Assembly: GCA_019649035.1 (NCBI GenBank)
Contig: BMAT01007800.1
Span: 53,496 to 75,354 of the forward strand
Reading direction: 5' to 3'
Source: Elysia marginata
Taxonomy: Eukaryota; Mollusca; Gastropoda; Plakobranchidae
Length of the DNA: 21,859 nucleotides
The notes beneath the pieces were generated by a model. That model saw nothing but the letters and a program-made list of their open reading frames with translations. It had not been told where the DNA came from and made no database searches. Below are positions 18,330-21,859 of the stretch, piece after piece; positions within the stretch are counted from its first letter, which is position 1, and every line of letters starts with the position of its first letter. Position numbers and translations under genes: made by a program.

Positions 18330-18660
18330 TGACCACGACTATTGCGGCTTCGGTCATCACACAGTAGGCTACTGTAACTAGATCTAACCCAGAAAGCAGT
18401 TTCGCGGTGCCAACGTACCAGAACCGACGTGACAGAATAGCGTACCGGTATCGGGTTTGACCAGGCTACGTGTAACGTTCCAGATCAAAGGGGACCAGGT
18501 GACTGACAGGTGGTGCCAGGCGCCAGTGTGGACCCTTATTAATTAATGGTAAAGAATGTAAGTAGGTCACCAAGATCATTGACCTGGCCTACCGAAATGA
18601 CTCATGGCGACTGATTGACCTTCCTGGAACTATTATAAACCTAACGCCCATAGAGTTTTC
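18330..18660. promoter_or_regulatory. Candidate regulatory stretch (weak)
   Basis: It is richer in GC and CpG than its surroundings. It contains a TCF/LEF-like AGATCAAAGG (18481-18490), E-box-like CAGGTG words near 18497 and 18509, a nuclear-receptor-like inverted pair AGGTCA (18564-18569) and TGACCT (18580-18585), an AP-1-like TGACTCA (18598-18604) and a TATA-like ATTATAAAC (about 18631). Each motif alone is expected by chance. Their crowding within 150 bp is the only argument. Confidence 0.25.
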
Positions 18661-18778
18661 AAACCTCTATGCTGGTCACTGTAACAGTAATCGGGGGTTT
18701 GGAAACTGGTTTGAACAAATAAAAAAACAAACTCGCACAATGATACATAACTAAGCAAGCTTTTTCTAAACTTAGATA

Positions 18779-18788
18779 AAGTGAGAGC

Positions 18789-18822
<34 letters not shown>

Positions 18823-18914
18823 TATCAAGGGGAGGAGGAAGGGAGAGTGAGAAAAAGAAGTAGATAGAAAAATATAGACAAATGGATAAATAGACAGACA
18901 GAGAGAGAAGCAGG

Positions 18915-18968
<54 letters not shown>

Positions 18969-18995
18969 AGGGAGAAACAAAGAAAGAGAAGTAGG
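18779..18995. repeat. Long GA-rich purine microsatellite
   Basis: About 215 bp, almost entirely purine on the plus strand, made of (GA)n runs interrupted by GACA, GGGAG and AAAG units. The longest pure (GA)n run lies at about 18925-18965. The Ser/Leu-rich minus-strand open frames here (18659-19075, 18772-19038) are translations of the repeat, not genes. Confidence 0.92.
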
Positions 18996-19043
18996 AAATT
19001 CTCGATACCGTCAGGTTTATTTTTCCCTGGAGTTCCACATGTC

Positions 19044-19304
19044 TTGTGCAAAAAGAACACAGAATTATTCATCACCCTTAACCAAGTCTATACAACAGCA
19101 GCCATTCCTCAATACTATGCCACCTCACACTTACGCCTAATTAAAGCTCTAGTTCTAATAATTATTGATTTGTACCAACCGGTACCTATAAAGCTCTACT
19201 GGGTGGTGGCCATCTTTATTCTCGCTTTCTACTGCTCCAAAGCCCAGGAAAGTTCATCATTCTGTTGCCCCCTATGTAACATCATGAAATCAAACATTTT
19301 ATGA
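19044..19304 (+). other. Unassigned open frame with a hydrophobic segment
   Basis: The frame has 86 codons. The middle is hydrophobic (IKALVLIIIDLY and LYWVVAIFILAFYC), followed by a short Cys-containing end (SSSFCCPLCNIMK). This could be a membrane segment or a signal anchor, but there is no family match in my knowledge, no clear promoter and no splice partner. It starts right after the GA microsatellite. It is more likely chance than a gene. Confidence 0.15.
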
Positions 19305-19532
19305 TTTCGAATTAAGAAAAAAGATTGCCATGCTCTCTATCGGCAATTCTGTACGTCGTTCCCGTCACTAGGCGTACTAGAAGTCAAATCATAGCTCAGT
19401 CCGTCTCGTTGCTTCTTTTTTTCTTTATCAGTGTTCCTGAAACAGTCTCAAAAGGTGCCGCCTCGCTGATTAAAAAAGATATGGATTATAGTCTTCCACT
19501 GCCTAGGGTAGTCTCAAGACTTAACATATTCG

Positions 19533-19771
19533 CCCAGCAGGCCAATACACACCAAAGCAAATTCAACTCATATTTCAGAGCATTACAGCACGGCTGTCTT
19601 TTTAAGCGCTCAAATACTAACATTCTACAAATTCCAAGCACTACCTATTTTACAGGTGGGTGGACTGAGGAAAGTATGGACAAATTGCTTTCCTACATCG
19701 GTTGGGAATCGAACCCGAGACCACTGGATCACAAGTCCGACGCGCTAACCACTGAGCCACGCTGCTCCACA
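19533..19771 (-). repeat. tRNA-derived SINE, family 1, copy 2 (nearly complete)
   Basis: On the minus strand the head reads TGTGGAGCAGCGTGGCTCAG, TGGTTAGCGCGTCGGAC, TTGTGATCCAGTGGTCTC, then the B box GGGTTCGATTCCC (plus 19708-19720). The body has AGGAAAGCAATTTGTCC and CCACCCACCTGTAAAATAGG, and the tail has GTGTATTGGCCTGCTGG. The A box TGGCTCAGTGG fits the pol III consensus. It is the best-preserved head of the family in the window and overlaps a spurious plus-strand open frame. Confidence 0.9.
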
Positions 19772-19854
19772 AAGTCGACCCTAACTTGCATATACAATGA
19801 TGCTTTATGAAAAAAATTGAACTAAAGTCACAGTAGAGCTTTATGGATTAGCTT

Positions 19855-19861
19855 TCGTCAG
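19855..19861 (-). other. Hammerhead-like core motif, minus strand
   Basis: The reverse strand reads TTTGTCTGACGAAAGCT, with CTGACGA as in the hammerhead CUGANGA box, followed by an AGCT...AGCT potential stem. The GAAA box expected after the stem is not evident, so the motif is degenerate or coincidental. A 13-nt identical block occurs inverted at 20281-20293. Confidence 0.25.
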
Positions 19862-19980
19862 ACAAATAAAGCACTAAACATTAATGTGCACACGACATAC
19901 AACAAAAGAAAAGCAGTAATATCAGTACAATCAACAACACATAAAGGTATGTAAAATAACAGTAAAGAAAAAAAATATAT

Positions 19981-20066
19981 TGTGGAGCAGCGTATCTCAT
20001 TGGTTTGCGCGTCAGCTCTGAAATGTGAGTTGAATTTGCTCTGGTGTGTATAGGCCCTCTGGGGTA
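19981..20066 (+). repeat. tRNA-derived SINE, family 1, copy 3, internally deleted
   Basis: The SINE head TGTGGAGCAGCGTATCTCAT, TGGTTTGCGCGTC is joined directly to the family's 3' part, AGCTCTGAAATGTGAGTTG, AATTTGCTCTGGTGTGTATA, GGCCCTCTGGGG. The B box and the central body (about 150-160 bp) are missing, so the copy cannot be transcribed from a complete internal promoter. Confidence 0.8.
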
Positions 20067-20283
20067 AAAATACGTAGTCCTGAAACTGGCTTTGGCGGTC
20101 GAAAACTTTAACGGTGGAAAAGTATAACCATATTTATTTGTTTATTGAGATAAAAAGTGGGTGTTGATTATACTAAAAGTACCTATAGAAAGAACTGTCA
20201 AAAAAGTCAATAAGGTAATATATTGTGAAAGAACAGCTTTTGTGTAACTGTTTTGTGCTTTTTTTCGGGCCTGTTTATATTTT

Positions 20284-20312
20284 GTCTGACGAAGGCGTAA
20301 AGCCGATACCTT
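20284..20312 (+). other. Hammerhead-like core motif, plus strand
   Basis: CTGACGA (20286-20292) is followed by a GGC/GCC mini-stem (GGCGTAAAGCC) and GATACC, where hammerheads have GAAAC. Motifs of the form CTGACGA-stem-GAAAC are known in Penelope-like elements and retrozyme-like repeats. This copy departs at a core A. It is suggestive, not proof. Confidence 0.3.
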
Positions 20313-20438
20313 ACATGTTTTGTTTGTACTCTTTGAGCTGCAATATACAATGTATACCTACTGCTCGAATTTATAGTGTAAATTACTTAATGGTAATTTT
20401 AGAGAGAGTCTTTGTCTGAATGATAATTGTATGATTGT

Positions 20439-20504
20439 TAAGTGCTTTGGGCTGTTTTGTATGGGTAAAGCGCTATACAAATCAATTTCCTTATTATCAT
20501 TATA
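20439..20504 (+). repeat. LINE/SINE-type 3' tail
   Basis: TAAGTGCTTTGGGC, then GGGTAAAGCGCTATACAAAT and a TTATTATCATTATA end, resemble the GCGCTATAYAAAT tail with ATT repeats found at the 3' end of CR1/L2-type retroposons and the SINEs they mobilise in many marine animals. What lies upstream (about 20215-20438) is probably the body of the same insertion, but I cannot assign it. Confidence 0.5.
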
Positions 20505-20984
20505 ACCAATGTGAATGATAATAGATATTTTATACAATTTCTGGAAGCCACCCAACTATTTCATTTGCCTAATGGAGCTCTATCAGGCTTGGTGAAAATC
20601 TTTTCAAGCAATGTCTGACAGTCGGCACTGCTGTATAGCCTGATAACTAGTGTAGCTTAGAGCATCTAAACGAAATTGACACCCAAAAAACTATGCAAAG
20701 GGCAATTCATTTTAGAAATAAGTAAGAGTACAAACCTGTCACCACATTTATATCATTTTGTGAGGAAAATTGACTTTTTGTCAGATTATGATAGTAACAC
20801 CTAGTATGCATTGTTAATGATGACCTTATTTATTTCAACCATCCTGGCATAAGACAACGAAAGTCATGGTTTTAAGAGAAAGTTCATTACACATGGCCTA
20901 CTACAATATAGTGTAAAAAGACCCATTATCAGTATACACCTCCCCCTACTTCCTTATTTTCCTGAGTTGTGTTCTTAAACATTC

Positions 20985-21272
20985 GACCGGCTCTGTGGCC
21001 TAGCGGTAAGACACTCGCTCAGATATCGGGAGGTGCGTTGTTCGATCCACGGCCGAGTCAAACCAAATTGGTATTCGTAGCTGATCCGCCTAGTGTCTGG
21101 TATTATGGATTTAGTGTTAAGTCTGGTCGGCCCGGTGTCAGGATAATGTGACTGGGTGTGGTGTACGCAGGCGCTCCTTACATCACAGTATGGCAGCACG
21201 CTTTCAATTGTCCTAAGCGCCGTCTCTGATGTAACCTCGAAGTTGGCTGGGACGTTAAAAATTCAAATGGCC
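20985..21272 (+). repeat. tRNA-derived SINE, family 3
   Basis: The tRNA-like head has A box TGGCCTAGCGG (20996-21006) and B box GTTCGATCC (21040-21048). A body of about 200 bp ends in GGCTGGGACGTTAAAAATTC. The GCTGGGACGTTAAA ending is typical of tRNA SINEs in marine invertebrates. The spacing of the boxes fits pol III transcription, but the body continues past the tRNA part, so it is a SINE and not a tRNA gene. Confidence 0.8.
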
Positions 21273-21676
21273 AACCTTAAACATTCAAGCTTAATATATA
21301 TGTTATTCACAGCCGTGGCCAGCCTTTCGTTGATGAAGTCGCGACTTAAAAATACATGTAAGCCCATTTGCATAATCATGCAATCACGAGGAAATCGCAA
21401 TGAAAAGACTGAGGTAATGACGAGCCAAAAAAGCTAAAGCGTTTCATTAATCCACGTAGATCTAAGTTCTTAAGCCGGCCTAATCTATGCAAAATAAAAG
21501 GTTTAATTCAAAACATAATAATGTAAAGCTGTCAGAGTCAAATAAAGCTTGGTAACAATGAAAACATTTACTTACCATAGATAAAATATTTTTCTGCATT
21601 GTGATTAATTAATAAATAATAAATATGTTTAGAGTCCTCCACCGCCGAAGGCAGTGTCATGACTTTACACATTTAC
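21273..21676. other. Intergenic sequence, nothing recognised
   Basis: No coding or structural signal was found. It contains a few TAGGCC-like and CATG words only. Confidence 0.45.
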
Positions 21677-21859
21677 CTCAGCAGGTCTATACACACCAGT
21701 GCAAATTCAACTCATATTTCAGACCATTACAGTACGGCAGCCTGTTAGGCGCTCAAATACTAACATTCCACAAATTTCAAGCTCTGCCTTTAGCCAGGTA
21801 CCAATTTTACCGGTGGGTGGACAGGGGAAAGTTAGGGTAAATTGCTTTACCAAGGCAAT
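21677..21859 (-). repeat. tRNA-derived SINE, family 1, copy 4 (cut by window end)
   Basis: The 3' tail and body of family 1 lie in the same orientation as copy 2: CAGCAGGTCTATACACACCA, CAAATTCAACTCATATTTCA, GCGCTCAAATACTAACATTC and CGGTGGGTGGACAGG. The tRNA-like head would lie beyond position 21859. Confidence 0.88.

Noticed and set aside
18659-19075. 138-codon Ser/Leu-rich minus-strand open frame
   Set aside because: It is a translation of the GA/CT microsatellite.
19080-19270. Mitochondrial insertion (NUMT) suggested by C-rich hydrophobic frame
   Set aside because: I could not match it to any mitochondrial protein segment, and the hydrophobic stretch is too short to judge.
19325-19810. 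161-codon plus-strand open frame
   Set aside because: More than half of it is the antisense of SINE family 1 copy 2, and the rest has no domain.
20996-21050. True tRNA gene with good A and B boxes
   Set aside because: The sequence runs into a 200-bp SINE body ending in GGGACGTTAAA, without a paired acceptor stem or a T-run terminator at the tRNA end.

Overview
The window looks like nuclear DNA of a marine invertebrate, most likely an echinoderm or another invertebrate deuterostome. The reasons are AT-rich intergenic sequence, frequent TAGGCCTAC-type words, several families of tRNA-derived SINEs, Tc1/mariner and MITE remnants, CT/GA microsatellites, and a spliced gene with GT-AG introns. Nothing prokaryotic is present: there are no operons, CRISPR arrays or rRNA. 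The organism assignment is an inference from sequence style, not a match.

The one host gene I can support is on the + strand, from about 5.68 to 12.0 kb. Five exons (5679-5843, 6769-6979, 7284-7391, 7791-7871, 10949-10978) join without breaking the reading frame. They encode about 197 residues of a Gln/His-rich, low-complexity protein tail ending SDMGSHQGY-stop. A 3' UTR of about 1 kb follows, with an AATAAA at 11989. The N-terminal exons lie upstream of what I can recognise, probably outside the window. I do not recognise the family. The composition suggests the tail of a transcriptional regulator, but no DNA-binding domain is visible.

Around and inside this gene the window is mostly repeats. 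In 1-5.6 kb there is a SINE (1218-1502), a pogo-type MITE (2477-2632), a near-perfect hairpin (3048-3109), a 22-bp tandem duplication, a hAT-type MITE (4555-5019) and a minus-strand SINE (5185-5397). Intron 1 carries a dispersed repeat copy followed by a second partial copy (6041-6605). The last intron carries a long pyrimidine microsatellite and a second possible pogo-type MITE. Just past the gene's poly(A) site is a Tc1-type transposon (12069-13347) whose transposase has lost its catalytic middle. 13.35-16.25 kb is AT-rich with no recognisable gene.

At 16.25-16.97 kb a second locus of the intron-1 repeat recurs in the same arrangement, interrupted by a 235-bp piggyBac-type MITE with TTAA target sites. 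17.4-19.0 kb holds purine/pyrimidine tracts and a somewhat GC-richer stretch (18.33-18.66 kb) with possible regulatory motifs. 19.5-21.86 kb is a SINE-rich zone: three more copies of the first SINE family (one internally deleted, one cut by the window edge), a second SINE family, an inverted pair of hammerhead-like motifs and a LINE/SINE-type 3' tail.

I found no convincing new multi-gene system. The most useful observations are the reconstructed gene tail with possible alternative splicing, the deletion-derivative Tc1 element, the nested MITE with a readable empty site, and the two MITEs defined here by their inverted repeats and target duplications.
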